From LBZV01 sp000993855 (GTDB lineage Bacteria; Patescibacteriota; Microgenomatia; Curtissbacterales; GWA2-41-24): a stretch of DNA of 64,000 bases. Both the position numbers and the translations under genes were made by a program. Location: NCBI GenBank assembly GCA_964492425.1, contig CAZBKB010000005.1, positions 13,088-77,087 of the forward strand, in the 5' to 3' direction. Below, piece by piece: positions 33,868-42,101 of this stretch (position 1 is its first letter; each line of letters begins with the position of its first letter). The notes beneath the pieces were generated by a model. The model saw only the letters and a program-made list of their open reading frames with translations. It was not told where the DNA came from and ran no database searches.

Positions 33868-35168
33868 CATTAGACAAGATCGTCTCCTTTGCAAAAAGGC
33901 GTGGTTTTATTTACCCCGGTTCGGAAATATATGGCGGCCTTGGCGGTACATGGGATTATGGTCCTCTTGGTGTCGAGCTTAAGAACAACATCAAACGCGA
34001 ATTTTGGAAATCCATGATCAACCTGCGCGAAGATGTTGTTGGTCTTGACGCTGCAATTATCATGAACCCAAAAGTATGGGAGGCATCAGGCCATATTCAG
34101 GCCTTTACCGATCCGTTGGTAGAATGCAAAATCTGCCACTCCCGCCTCAGGGCTGACCAGTTAGAAGAAATCCAAAGTCACGAAGAAAATCACCAAGAAA
34201 AAGAAATTGTGTGGACCAATCCAAAAAAATTTAATTTACTTGTGGAGGCAAAGCTCGGAGTTGTGGAGAATTCAAAACAAAAAGTTTATCTTCGTGGGGA
34301 AATTACCCAAGGTGTTCATGTTAATTTTAAAAACGTTCTTGACTCAACCCGAGTTTCGATACCCTTTGGTATTGCACAAATTGGAAAAGCTTTCAGAAAC
34401 GAAATCACACCCGGTAATTTTACTTTCCGCTCGCGGGAATTTGAACAAATGGAACTGCAGTATTACATCAGACCCGAGGAGCAGGAATCTAAAAAATGGT
34501 ACAAATACTGGAAAGAAGAACGAATGAAATGGTATCTCTCACTTGGGATGACCAAGAATAGTCTGCGATTCCGGCAGCACGAAGAAAGCGAACGGGCACA
34601 TTATGCTCTGGATGCTTGGGATATAGAGTACAATTCACCATTCGGCTGGAAAGAATTTGAGGGAATTCATCACCGTGGTGATTGGGATCTCAAACGTCAT
34701 CAAGAGTATTCCGGTCAGGATCTCACTTATTTCGACCAAGAATCTGGCAAAAAGTACTTGCCATACATCATTGAAACATCCGGTGGAGTAGACCGTGCAG
34801 CTTTATTTTTCTTATTAGATGCTTACAGTGAAGATAAAGATAGGATAGTTCTCAAACTTAATCCAAAGCTTGCCCCATACAAAGCGGCAGTCTTTCCGCT
34901 CCTTGCAAACAAAAGCCAGCTGGTTAAAAAAGCAAGAAGTGTCTACCAGAAACTTAAAATATCGAATATTGGACCAGTTGCCTGGGACGACCGCGGTAAT
35001 ATCGGTAAACGTTACTTCGCCCAAGATGAGGCAGGAACGCCTTTCTGTATCACCATTGATTTTGAAACGCTAGAAGATGATTCGGTCACAATCCGTGACC
35101 GCGACAGCGCCAGGCAAGAAAGAATAAAAATTTCTGAAATCAAAGTTCGCGTAGAAAAAAGTCTTTAA
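33864..35168 (+). CDS. glyQS: Glycyl-tRNA synthetase, single-chain class II
   Basis: This 434-aa protein matches the alpha2 (archaeal/eukaryotic and Gram-positive type) glycyl-tRNA synthetase. It has RRGFIYPGSEIYGGLGGTWD near the N-terminus, motif 2 FRNEITPGNFTFRSREFEQM, and motif 3 SGGVDRAALFFLLD. A C-terminal anticodon-binding domain follows (KAAVFPLLANKSQ). CKICHSR retains one CxxC pair of the insert. It charges tRNA-Gly with glycine. The start overlaps the previous stop as ATGA. Confidence 0.95.
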   Translation: MTLDKIVSFAKRRGFIYPGSEIYGGLGGTWDYGPLGVELKNNIKREFWKSMINLREDVVGLDAAIIMNPKVWEASGHIQAFTDPLVECKICHSRLRADQLEEIQSHEENHQEKEIVWTNPKKFNLLVEAKLGVVENSKQKVYLRGEITQGVHVNFKNVLDSTRVSIPFGIAQIGKAFRNEITPGNFTFRSREFEQMELQYYIRPEEQESKKWYKYWKEERMKWYLSLGMTKNSLRFRQHEESERAHYALDAWDIEYNSPFGWKEFEGIHHRGDWDLKRHQEYSGQDLTYFDQESGKKYLPYIIETSGGVDRAALFFLLDAYSEDKDRIVLKLNPKLAPYKAAVFPLLANKSQLVKKARSVYQKLKISNIGPVAWDDRGNIGKRYFAQDEAGTPFCITIDFETLEDDSVTIRDRDSARQERIKISEIKVRVEKSL

Positions 35169-35195
35169 TTCTCTAGGTTCTAATTAAGGGACGGG

Positions 35196-35224
35196 TTGAC
35201 TAACAGAATGTATCTTATCATACT
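35196..35224 (+). promoter_or_regulatory. Candidate promoter for the purF-like gene
   Basis: TTGACT at 35196-35201 and CATACT at 35219-35224 are 17 bp apart in the 83-bp gap before the gene. The -10 box is only a partial match. Confidence 0.4.
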
Positions 35225-35251
35225 GGTACCAGCACAAAAGCTAAAAAACTT

Positions 35252-36853
35252 GTGGCAACAATCCAAAATTTTGATTTAGACGATAAACCATATGACCATT
35301 GCGGGATTGCGGCAGCTTTAGTCAAAGAGGGTATCAACGCTTCAAACATAGTTGTAGAAATGGGCAAAGCTCTCCAGCACAGAGGCCAAAACGGTGGAGG
35401 ACTTGGAGTAAAAGCGCAGGGCAAACTTCTCAAAATATATAAAAAAACACAAGCTTTCAACGAAATATTCCGCTCTGTAGAAGTCATTGAAGAGAATTCC
35501 TTAAGGGGTGAGCTTGCACTAGCTCACCTGAGATATCCAACCGAAGGTGCAAGTCGCGAAAATTGTGACGCCCAGCCATTTTTTGCTTCATATGGCGGTT
35601 GGGAAATTGCCCTTGGTCATAACGGGAGTATAGTTGATGTCAAACGGCACAAAAACAAACTCAAGAAATTCAATATAAAAACCGATTCCGATTCTGACAG
35701 CGAAATCCTTGCATGGCTTATTGTGACAGCTCCCGGAATCACTTGGAAGCAAAAAGTTTCAACTGCCCTAGCCGACGTCAAAGGGGCTTATTCCCTGGCA
35801 ATGATCACAAATGACGATAAGCTGTTGGCTCTTCGCGACCCATGGGGTATCAGACCTCTTGTCTGGACCCAAGACAACGGACATGTCTTTGTAGCATCAG
35901 AAACTTGTGCCCTCGATAGAATAAGTATCAGAAATAGTCAAAAACTTGATGCAGGAAAACTCTTGATTGCAGACAAGGATGGCGTGACAATTACAGATTA
36001 TACTTTGGCGCAAAAACAAAGCTTTTGCGTATTTGAAAAACTTTACTTCTCAAATGAAACCTCAACCTGGGACGGTGTAATTGGTGAAAATAGAGAAGCT
36101 TTAGGGCAGGAACTTGCCAGACAAGAAATAAGATTGCTTGAAAAAGGAGAAATTAAAAAGGAAGTATTTAATAAGATAGATTATATTGTTGCAGTTCCGG
36201 ATACTGCGCGACCAGGGGCATTTGCCTTCTATGAAACATTAAAGCACGAATTGCCTGCAATGCCAAAATTTAGGTACTTCAGAGGTCTTGTTAAAGAAAG
36301 ATACGATTACGCAAAAAGAACATTTATAGAGGATGATCCATTTCTTAGAAAGCGTCACATAGAAAAAAAGTTTTTCGTTTCCCCAACCATAATAGGCAAA
36401 TCTATTTATCTTATAGATGATACTGCAGTAAGACTTAATACATATAAAATCTTAGTCGAGCATTTACTTAAAATCGGGGTTATGGAGATTCATTGTAGAT
36501 TCCTAGCACCAAAGTTTGTAAATCCATGTTTTTTAGGAGTTAATATAGGTTCTCGAGATGAATTAGGGGCTGTTAAAAAAGACAAAAATGGCAAATATAC
36601 AATATTTAGTGATGAAGCAATAAGAAAGATGCTAAACGTTGCATCAGTCAAATATCTTTCTATACAAGGTTTAGCCAAATCTCTAGGTTTAACACAGGAA
36701 GAAATGCAAGAAAGTCATTGTACAGGTTGCCTTAACTACCATAACCCTTTCGACATGAGACAGTTTGATAAGGAATATAAAAATACGCCATACGCTGTGA
36801 AAGGACCAGCAGAAACTAAGCTCCAAATTTACTCACAGGTTCAAGCAATTTAG
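35252..36853 (+). CDS. purF: Amidophosphoribosyltransferase-like protein (PurF family)
   Basis: This 533-aa protein starts at GTG 35252. The N-terminal Ntn glutaminase domain has DHCGIAAAL with the nucleophile Cys at residue 17 (a short propeptide would be removed), LQHRGQNGGGL, LAHLRYPTEGA and LGHNGSIVD. The C-terminal phosphoribosyltransferase domain has the PRPP loop IYLIDDTAVRLNT, where classical PurF has DDSIVRGTT. CTGCLNYHNPF at the C-terminus carries Cys residues. PurF makes phosphoribosylamine, the first step of purine synthesis. The altered PRPP loop and absence of other pur genes leave its exact role open. Confidence 0.8.
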   Translation: MATIQNFDLDDKPYDHCGIAAALVKEGINASNIVVEMGKALQHRGQNGGGLGVKAQGKLLKIYKKTQAFNEIFRSVEVIEENSLRGELALAHLRYPTEGASRENCDAQPFFASYGGWEIALGHNGSIVDVKRHKNKLKKFNIKTDSDSDSEILAWLIVTAPGITWKQKVSTALADVKGAYSLAMITNDDKLLALRDPWGIRPLVWTQDNGHVFVASETCALDRISIRNSQKLDAGKLLIADKDGVTITDYTLAQKQSFCVFEKLYFSNETSTWDGVIGENREALGQELARQEIRLLEKGEIKKEVFNKIDYIVAVPDTARPGAFAFYETLKHELPAMPKFRYFRGLVKERYDYAKRTFIEDDPFLRKRHIEKKFFVSPTIIGKSIYLIDDTAVRLNTYKILVEHLLKIGVMEIHCRFLAPKFVNPCFLGVNIGSRDELGAVKKDKNGKYTIFSDEAIRKMLNVASVKYLSIQGLAKSLGLTQEEMQESHCTGCLNYHNPFDMRQFDKEYKNTPYAVKGPAETKLQIYSQVQAI

Positions 36854-36913
36854 TACTCAGATTTTTAAAGTTCTAATAGTAGCTTAAAACACCCATTGAC
36901 AATCGAATAAAAA

Positions 36914-36953
36914 TGGTGAAAAATGGTTATAGATGGTGAATATTGGTGATTCT
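36914..36953. promoter_or_regulatory. MraZ operator: four 10-bp-phased TGGT repeats
   Basis: TGGT occurs at 36914, 36924, 36934 and 36944, with a spacing of exactly 10 bp, three of the four as TGGTGA. MraZ proteins bind arrays of TGG-type repeats with 10-bp spacing in their own promoters (known for E. coli). TTGACA at 36896-36901 just upstream could be the -35 box, so MraZ binding would block or modulate dcw transcription. Confidence 0.7.
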
Positions 36954-36988
36954 GAATAATATAGAACACCAATTAAGCCCCGATAGCT

Positions 36989-37059
36989 TAGCTGCCCGGG
37001 TGTTTTACTAGCCTCTTCGAGAAAAGGTTGTAAGGGATTCCAATGTTTTTGGGCAGCTA
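36989..37059 (+). other. Long-range leader hairpin enclosing the mraZ start
   Basis: TAGCTGCCC at 36989-36997 is perfectly complementary to GGGCAGCTA at 37051-37059. The 53-nt loop contains the mraZ ribosome site AAGGGA and start codon. Folding of the mRNA would place the start in a closed structure, a possible translational control. Confidence 0.4.
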
Positions 37060-37444
37060 TGTACCTTCGTTTGATTTAACTACGAGAAGGATTGCTTTGC
37101 CAAAAAAAATACGTGACTATCTTGCGACAAGTGAAATCATACTATCCTACGGCTTCGATAAATGCCTGTTTGGCTTTGATATTAAATCCTGGCAACAAGA
37201 GGCAAACAAACAGCTTAATTTACCGCTTACCGACAAACGCTCACGCAATATTCGCCGATTCTTCTTTTCTTCAGCAATCCGTATCATGCTTGATGATCAA
37301 GGCCGTTTTGTCATACCTCTTGCTTTATTGGAGTATGCGCAAATAAAAGAACCAGTAATTACTGGTTCTGGAGATCATTTTGAAATTTGGGATCAACAGA
37401 TTTGGAAAGAACAACTGAAAAAGATAACAGCGCAAGAGACATGA
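37043..37444 (+). CDS. mraZ: Transcriptional regulator MraZ
   Basis: This 133-aa protein has tandem AbrB-like (swapped-hairpin) repeats. The first is MFLGSYVPSFDLTTRRIALP, somewhat degenerate; the second, DDQGRFVIPLALLEYA, holds the DxxGRxxxP motif. The start is supported by AAGGGA at 37033-37038. MraZ binds its own operator and regulates the dcw operon. Four matching repeats lie about 90-130 bp upstream. The rsmH start overlaps its stop by 4 bp. Confidence 0.92.
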   Translation: MFLGSYVPSFDLTTRRIALPKKIRDYLATSEIILSYGFDKCLFGFDIKSWQQEANKQLNLPLTDKRSRNIRRFFFSSAIRIMLDDQGRFVIPLALLEYAQIKEPVITGSGDHFEIWDQQIWKEQLKKITAQET

Positions 37445-38304
37445 TTCGGTTTCATACAAGCGTACTTCTAAATGAGGCGATAGGTTTTTTGAAGCCAGAA
37501 AGCGGTAAGAGTTTTATAGATGCGACAGCTGGAGGCGGGGGTCACACACAAGACCTGCTAAAAAGAGGAGCAAGAGTTTTAGCGCTGGATAGGGATCCAG
37601 AGGCAATTGAATACTTAAAGCAAAAAAAAGAGGAAAATTTAACAGTCGAAAAAGGAAATTTTTCGCACATTTATACAATTGCACAAGAAAACGGGTTTAA
37701 AGAAGTAGACGGCATTCTTTTTGATCTTGGTGTTTCCTCTTATCAACTAGAATCAGCGCAGAGGGGATTTAGCTTTCAAAAAGATGGGCCACTAGACATG
37801 CGCATGGAGCCTGAACTTGAAGTGCAAGCTAGTAATATTGTTAATCATTTTGAGAAAAGGAGGTTGAATGAAATCTTTAAAGTATTTGGTCAAGAAAAGC
37901 TTAGTTTGGCAATTGCTGAGGCTATTTGCAGCACCCGTCAAATAAAGCTGCTTGAAACTACAAAAGATTTAGAAAAAGTAGTTTATGAGGTGTATAGGAA
38001 AAAAAACGTAAAGACAAAGTTGCATCCTGCAACAAAAGTTTTTCAGGCACTACGGATAGTAGTAAATAGCGAACTTTTAAATTTAGAAGAAGCCTTGCCG
38101 CAGACGACACGGTTACTAAAAAAAAGTGGCCGGTTGGTAATTGTAAGTTTTCATTCTCTTGAAGATGCAATAGTCAAACGATTCTTCAAGGACTGTAAAG
38201 AATTAAAAACGCTTACAAAACTACCTATCGGCCCAAGTATCTTAGAAATACAAAGAAATCCAAGGTCAAGAAGCGCAAAACTTAGGGCAGCAGAAAAACT
38301 CTAA
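37441..38304 (+). CDS. rsmH: 16S rRNA m4C1402 methyltransferase RsmH (MraW)
   Basis: The start is placed at ATG 37441, giving MIRFHTSVLLNEAIGFL and an ATGA overlap with mraZ; an upstream in-frame ATG lies inside mraZ. The 287-aa protein has the SAM motif FIDATAGGGGHTQDLLKRGA, the DLGVSSYQLESAQRGFSFQK block, LDMRM and the C-terminal SFHSLEDAIVKRFFKD and NPRSRSAKLRAAEK. It N4-methylates C1402 of 16S rRNA. It is second in the dcw cluster, as usual. Confidence 0.96.
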   Translation: MIRFHTSVLLNEAIGFLKPESGKSFIDATAGGGGHTQDLLKRGARVLALDRDPEAIEYLKQKKEENLTVEKGNFSHIYTIAQENGFKEVDGILFDLGVSSYQLESAQRGFSFQKDGPLDMRMEPELEVQASNIVNHFEKRRLNEIFKVFGQEKLSLAIAEAICSTRQIKLLETTKDLEKVVYEVYRKKNVKTKLHPATKVFQALRIVVNSELLNLEEALPQTTRLLKKSGRLVIVSFHSLEDAIVKRFFKDCKELKTLTKLPIGPSILEIQRNPRSRSAKLRAAEKL

Positions 38305-38319
38305 CACAGGAGAATATTT

Positions 38320-38652
38320 ATGAAACTGCCTAGAGACTATAAAAAGGAACAATTTAATAAAATTAATCAGATTAGCATCTTGCCAACAGTTGCAGGTTCA
38401 ATTCGGCTTAAAGTTGTGTTTATTTCTTTATTTTTACTTGTCGGGCTAGTTTTTGTACAACTAGTATTTGCAAATAGTTTGGCAACCGACGGTGAAAAAC
38501 TTTCACTCACTCAAGAGGAAATTAGAAGGCTCGAGCGTGAAAATACAACTCTTAAAGCAGAAATAGCTGAAGTCTCAGCGCTTACAAAATTAGCCCAAAA
38601 GGCCAAGGATGACGGATTCATAAAACCAAAATCTATAACGACTATCGACTAA
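38320..38652 (+). CDS. ftsL: FtsL-like cell division protein
   Basis: This 110-aa bitopic protein has a cytoplasmic N-terminus, one transmembrane helix (VVFISLFLLVGLVFVQLVFA) and an extracytoplasmic coiled coil (LTQEEIRRLERENTTLKAEI). Size, topology and the place between rsmH and ftsI identify it as FtsL, although sequence identity is low in this family. It would recruit and activate the FtsW-FtsI synthase. AGGAGA, 7 nt before the ATG, is a good ribosome site. Confidence 0.82.
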   Translation: MKLPRDYKKEQFNKINQISILPTVAGSIRLKVVFISLFLLVGLVFVQLVFANSLATDGEKLSLTQEEIRRLERENTTLKAEIAEVSALTKLAQKAKDDGFIKPKSITTID

Positions 38653-38670
38653 TTTTGTTAAACTGATTAA

Positions 38671-40413
38671 GTGGACAGGCTCAAAATTGTTCGGGGAATA
38701 ATTTATCTTGTTACACTTGCAATAATTATCAGGCTTGTATATTGGCAATTTATAGCAGGTGTACAGTCCGCCCCAAGCCAAATCAAACAAGAAGGCAGAA
38801 TTCCTGCGGCAAGAGGAGAGATTTACACATCTGATAATTTTCCGATAGTGGCCAATCAGGAAGCTTTTATCTTGTTTACTAAACCAAAAGAAATTAATAT
38901 AAAACCGTCAGATATAGCCACAAAAGTTGCCCCACTTTTAATATCTGAAAAATATTCAACGATGGAAGCGGAGCTTGGTGAAGATGAGTTAGAAAAAAAA
39001 AATAAAGAAATAGAACAGCAAGAAACAAGCGTAATTCAAAAGATATCAGAAGAAAAACTTTTTTGGGTGCAGCTGGCAAGAAAAATTACGAAACAAACTA
39101 AAGAAAAGATAGAAAGTTTTAATCTTAGTGGCATCGGTTTTCAGCAAGATACAAGAAGAATATACCCAGAATCCTCCATGGCTGCACACCTTTTAGGTTT
39201 TGTTGGTTCTAACCAGTTTGGTGAAGACATGGGTTATTTTGGGTTAGAAGGTTACTACGATAATCAGCTGAGGGGCAAAGATGGGCGTGGTGGTCAAATA
39301 GAAGATCCTCTTGGTCTCCCGATACTTGTTGCAAAGTTTGAACCTATTCCGCCCAAAAAAGGGAACTCTCTTTATTTATCAATAGACAGAGGCGCCCAAT
39401 TTATTGTCGAAGATAGATTAAGGCAAGCAGTTGAAAAGTATGGAGTAAAACAAGGTGTGGTAATAATTTCTGACGTAAAAAGTGGAAAAATACTTGCTAT
39501 GGCATCTTCGCCTACGTACATTCCAAACCTCTTTGCAGAATTTACAGAAGATCTGTATAGAAACCCAGCTGTAGCAGATACGTATGAACCAGGATCAACT
39601 TTTAAACTTATAACAATGGCTTCAGCTCTAGATCAGGGTTTAGTAGAACCAAATACAAAGTGCACAGTATGCACTGGACCAAGAAGAATCGGCGGTTACG
39701 AAATATCAACATGGAACAAAAAATATTATCCTAACTCAACTATGGTCGAAGTTATCCAACATTCTGACAATATAGGCATGACATTTGTGTCCCAAAAATT
39801 GGGGATAAATAAGTTTGTGGACTATATAACTCGGTTCGGTTTCGGGCAAAAGACTGGTGTTGATCTCCAAGACGAAGCGAGTGGTGTAATCAGGCCAGTT
39901 AGCGATTGGAAAGAAATTGATCTTGCAACAGCCTCCTTTGGTCAGGGGATTGCTGTAACACCGATACAGATGATTCAAGCTGTTCAAGCAATTGCAAATG
40001 GTGGTAGGTTAATCTCACCCAAAATAGTGAATAAAATAGTATCAGATGACAAAAAAGAGATTGTTAAACCAGAAAAAGACATTCAAGTTATTTCCCCTAA
40101 AACGGCTTCTCAAATAACCGAAATGATGGTCAACGCAGTTGAACAGGGAGAGGCAAAAGCATTCGCACCGCAAGGCTATAGAATTGCCGGCAAAACCGGT
40201 ACAGCCCAAATTCCCGTAGCTGGCCATTACGATTCTGAAAAAACTATAGCGAGTTTCATTGGCTTTGCACCAGCAGATGACCCTAAATTTGTCATGCTCA
40301 TTAGCTTTACAGAACCCTCATCATCAGTTTTTGGCTCAGAAACTGCAGCGCCAACATTCTTTGCAATTGCTAAAGACTTGTTCAATTACTGGGGAATATC
40401 GCCAAGAGACTAA
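38671..40413 (+). CDS. ftsI: Peptidoglycan D,D-transpeptidase FtsI (PBP3)
   Basis: This 580-aa class B penicillin-binding protein starts at GTG 38671. It has one N-terminal anchor helix, the pedestal domain with GRIPAARGEIYTSDNFPIV, and a transpeptidase domain with S309-T-F-K312 (YEPGSTFK), S365-D-N367 and K498-T-G500. The Ser nucleophile and all three motifs are intact. It cross-links septal peptidoglycan with FtsW. A Glu/Lys-rich insertion around residues 98-125 lies in the pedestal. Confidence 0.95.
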   Translation: MDRLKIVRGIIYLVTLAIIIRLVYWQFIAGVQSAPSQIKQEGRIPAARGEIYTSDNFPIVANQEAFILFTKPKEINIKPSDIATKVAPLLISEKYSTMEAELGEDELEKKNKEIEQQETSVIQKISEEKLFWVQLARKITKQTKEKIESFNLSGIGFQQDTRRIYPESSMAAHLLGFVGSNQFGEDMGYFGLEGYYDNQLRGKDGRGGQIEDPLGLPILVAKFEPIPPKKGNSLYLSIDRGAQFIVEDRLRQAVEKYGVKQGVVIISDVKSGKILAMASSPTYIPNLFAEFTEDLYRNPAVADTYEPGSTFKLITMASALDQGLVEPNTKCTVCTGPRRIGGYEISTWNKKYYPNSTMVEVIQHSDNIGMTFVSQKLGINKFVDYITRFGFGQKTGVDLQDEASGVIRPVSDWKEIDLATASFGQGIAVTPIQMIQAVQAIANGGRLISPKIVNKIVSDDKKEIVKPEKDIQVISPKTASQITEMMVNAVEQGEAKAFAPQGYRIAGKTGTAQIPVAGHYDSEKTIASFIGFAPADDPKFVMLISFTEPSSSVFGSETAAPTFFAIAKDLFNYWGISPRD

Positions 40414-40433
40414 AAAAATGCTAATATAGTTCA

Positions 40434-40730
40434 ATGGATTCGTTTATAATCAATAATTTTATGGCAGTACAGAAGTTCACTCCTCTCACATCAGTGATTA
40501 TTGCGTTAATATTTATTTGGTCCATTTTTTGGAAAGGAACTGCACTTTGGCATGCGTCGCAAAATAGGGAGAAAATATGGTTTATCGCTATTATTTTATT
40601 AAATACAGGTGGTATTCTAGAGATAGCTTATTTGTTTTACTTTTCAAAAAGTAAGCTTGCTCTACGAGAGGCAAAGATTTTTGTAAAAACCTTGAGTTTT
40701 AAGAATATAAAAAAACTACTAACCTCATAA
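40434..40730 (+). CDS. DUF5652-like small membrane protein
   Basis: This 98-aa protein has two transmembrane helices (TSVIIALIFIWSIFWKGTAL and WFIAIILLNTGGILEIAYLF) and a basic C-terminal tail. The KGTALWHA...R..WF..ILL.NT.GILEI.YLF pattern is that of DUF5652, typical of Patescibacteria. Function unknown. It lies inside the dcw cluster after ftsI, so a role in the envelope or the divisome is possible. An internal ATG at 40461 may be the true start. Confidence 0.75.
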   Translation: MDSFIINNFMAVQKFTPLTSVIIALIFIWSIFWKGTALWHASQNREKIWFIAIILLNTGGILEIAYLFYFSKSKLALREAKIFVKTLSFKNIKKLLTS

Positions 40731-40892
40731 CTGCAAACTAGCACTCATATATACATAAGTGACAACCACACGCAGTACGGTATTATGCCTATCTAGAGCC
40801 AAAAACACGTAATCTCTGCAACAAAAAAACAAATTAATGTGAATCATAAGCCTATAGAAATCTTTTGGCAGATTAATATATAATTAACCTAC
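40731..40892 (+). other. Intergenic gap before murE
   Basis: No gene is visible. TATAAT at 40879-40884 lies 8 nt before the murE ATG and could be a -10 box for a nearly leaderless transcript, but no good -35 is present. Confidence 0.35.
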
Positions 40893-42101
40893 ATGTGGCA
40901 AAAGATAAAAAACGTTTACCATCTTACCCAAGCTCTGGCTGCCTCCGCCTACTTTGGGTTTCCCTCACGTCATTTAACAGTCCTTGCAGTGACTGGCACA
41001 GATGGCAAAACCACAACCATCAGTATGATTTATCACATCCTCAATTCGTCAGGTAAAAAAACCTCGATGGTTTCTTCACTTGGTGCACAGATTGCAGATG
41101 AATCAATTGACACGGGTTATCACGTTACTACACCCAATCCCTGGCAGCTGCAGAAACTTTTAAAAAAAGCACATATCAAAGGTTCAGAATATTTCATACT
41201 CGAAGCGACCTCTCATGGTTTAGACCAAAATAGATTAGCATTTATTAACATTCACATAGCAATCATTACAAATATCACAAGCGAGCACATTGATTATCAT
41301 AAAAGTTGGTTAAATTATGCAAAATCTAAGTCAAAAATATTTAAAAATGTCAAGTATTCAATTTTAAATATTGATGACAGCAAATCATACAATTTTTTAA
41401 AAGACAAGACTTTTGGTAAAGTGATCACTTACTCACAAAATAGAGATGCGGATTATGACCTTAAAAAATATCCTATAAAATTACAGGTTTTAGGTGAATA
41501 CAATTTATCAAATGCACTTGCGGCGTGTGCGGCAACAAATACCCTGGGAATTCCCAAGCGAGATATCATAAGCTCTCTTACTAAATTTTCGAGTGTAAAA
41601 GGAAGACTTGAAAAAATCGACATTGGACAAGCATTTGATACTATTGTTGATTTCGCACATACACCACACGCATTAGAGACAGTATTAGCTGCTTTAAAAA
41701 AGACCAATCCGAAATCAAGAATTATTGCAGTCTTTGGGGCAGCTGGTGAAAGGGATGCATCTAAAAGGCCACTCATGGGTGAGATAGCAGCCAAATATGC
41801 AAATATCGTTGTTGTTACCGCAGAGGATCCAAGAAACGAAAATCCTAAGGATATCGCAGAAGATATCGCATCAGGTCTTAAAAAACATGGCAAAAAAGAG
41901 GATAAGGATTTTTTTATTGTGCTTGATCGCAGGAGTGCAATACAATTTGCAGTAAATAAAGCAAAAAAAGGTGATGTATTAGGCTTTTTTGGCAAAGGCC
42001 ATGAAAAAAGCTTGTGCATCGGGAAAAAGGAGTGTCCATGGAATGAAATTCAAGAAGTAGAGAATGCAGTTAGAAAGCAAATAAAAAATGGCAAAAACTG
42101 A
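40893..42101 (+). CDS. murE: UDP-N-acetylmuramyl-tripeptide synthetase (MurE), short form
   Basis: This 402-aa Mur ligase has the ATP loop VTGTDGKTTT at residues 33-42, EATSHGLDQNRL, ITNITSEHIDYH, GAAGERDASKRPLMG and the amino-acid selecting EDPRNENP at 311-318. The last corresponds to DNPR of meso-diaminopimelate enzymes and keeps the Arg, so a diaminopimelate substrate is more likely than lysine, though not certain. The protein lacks about 80-90 residues of the N-terminal UDP-binding domain. The following fusion gene overlaps it by 14 bp. Confidence 0.9.
   Translation: MWQKIKNVYHLTQALAASAYFGFPSRHLTVLAVTGTDGKTTTISMIYHILNSSGKKTSMVSSLGAQIADESIDTGYHVTTPNPWQLQKLLKKAHIKGSEYFILEATSHGLDQNRLAFINIHIAIITNITSEHIDYHKSWLNYAKSKSKIFKNVKYSILNIDDSKSYNFLKDKTFGKVITYSQNRDADYDLKKYPIKLQVLGEYNLSNALAACAATNTLGIPKRDIISSLTKFSSVKGRLEKIDIGQAFDTIVDFAHTPHALETVLAALKKTNPKSRIIAVFGAAGERDASKRPLMGEIAAKYANIVVVTAEDPRNENPKDIAEDIASGLKKHGKKEDKDFFIVLDRRSAIQFAVNKAKKGDVLGFFGKGHEKSLCIGKKECPWNEIQEVENAVRKQIKNGKN

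Noticed and set aside
36977..37042. tRNA-like 5' half (GCCCCGATAGCTTAG) before mraZ
   Set aside because: There is no T-arm GTTCGA motif, no matching acceptor 3' strand and no symmetric anticodon stem; the stretch is the mraZ leader.
41453..42019. Minus-strand ORF of 188 codons inside murE
   Set aside because: It is antisense to a clear Mur ligase, with no motif or ribosome site.
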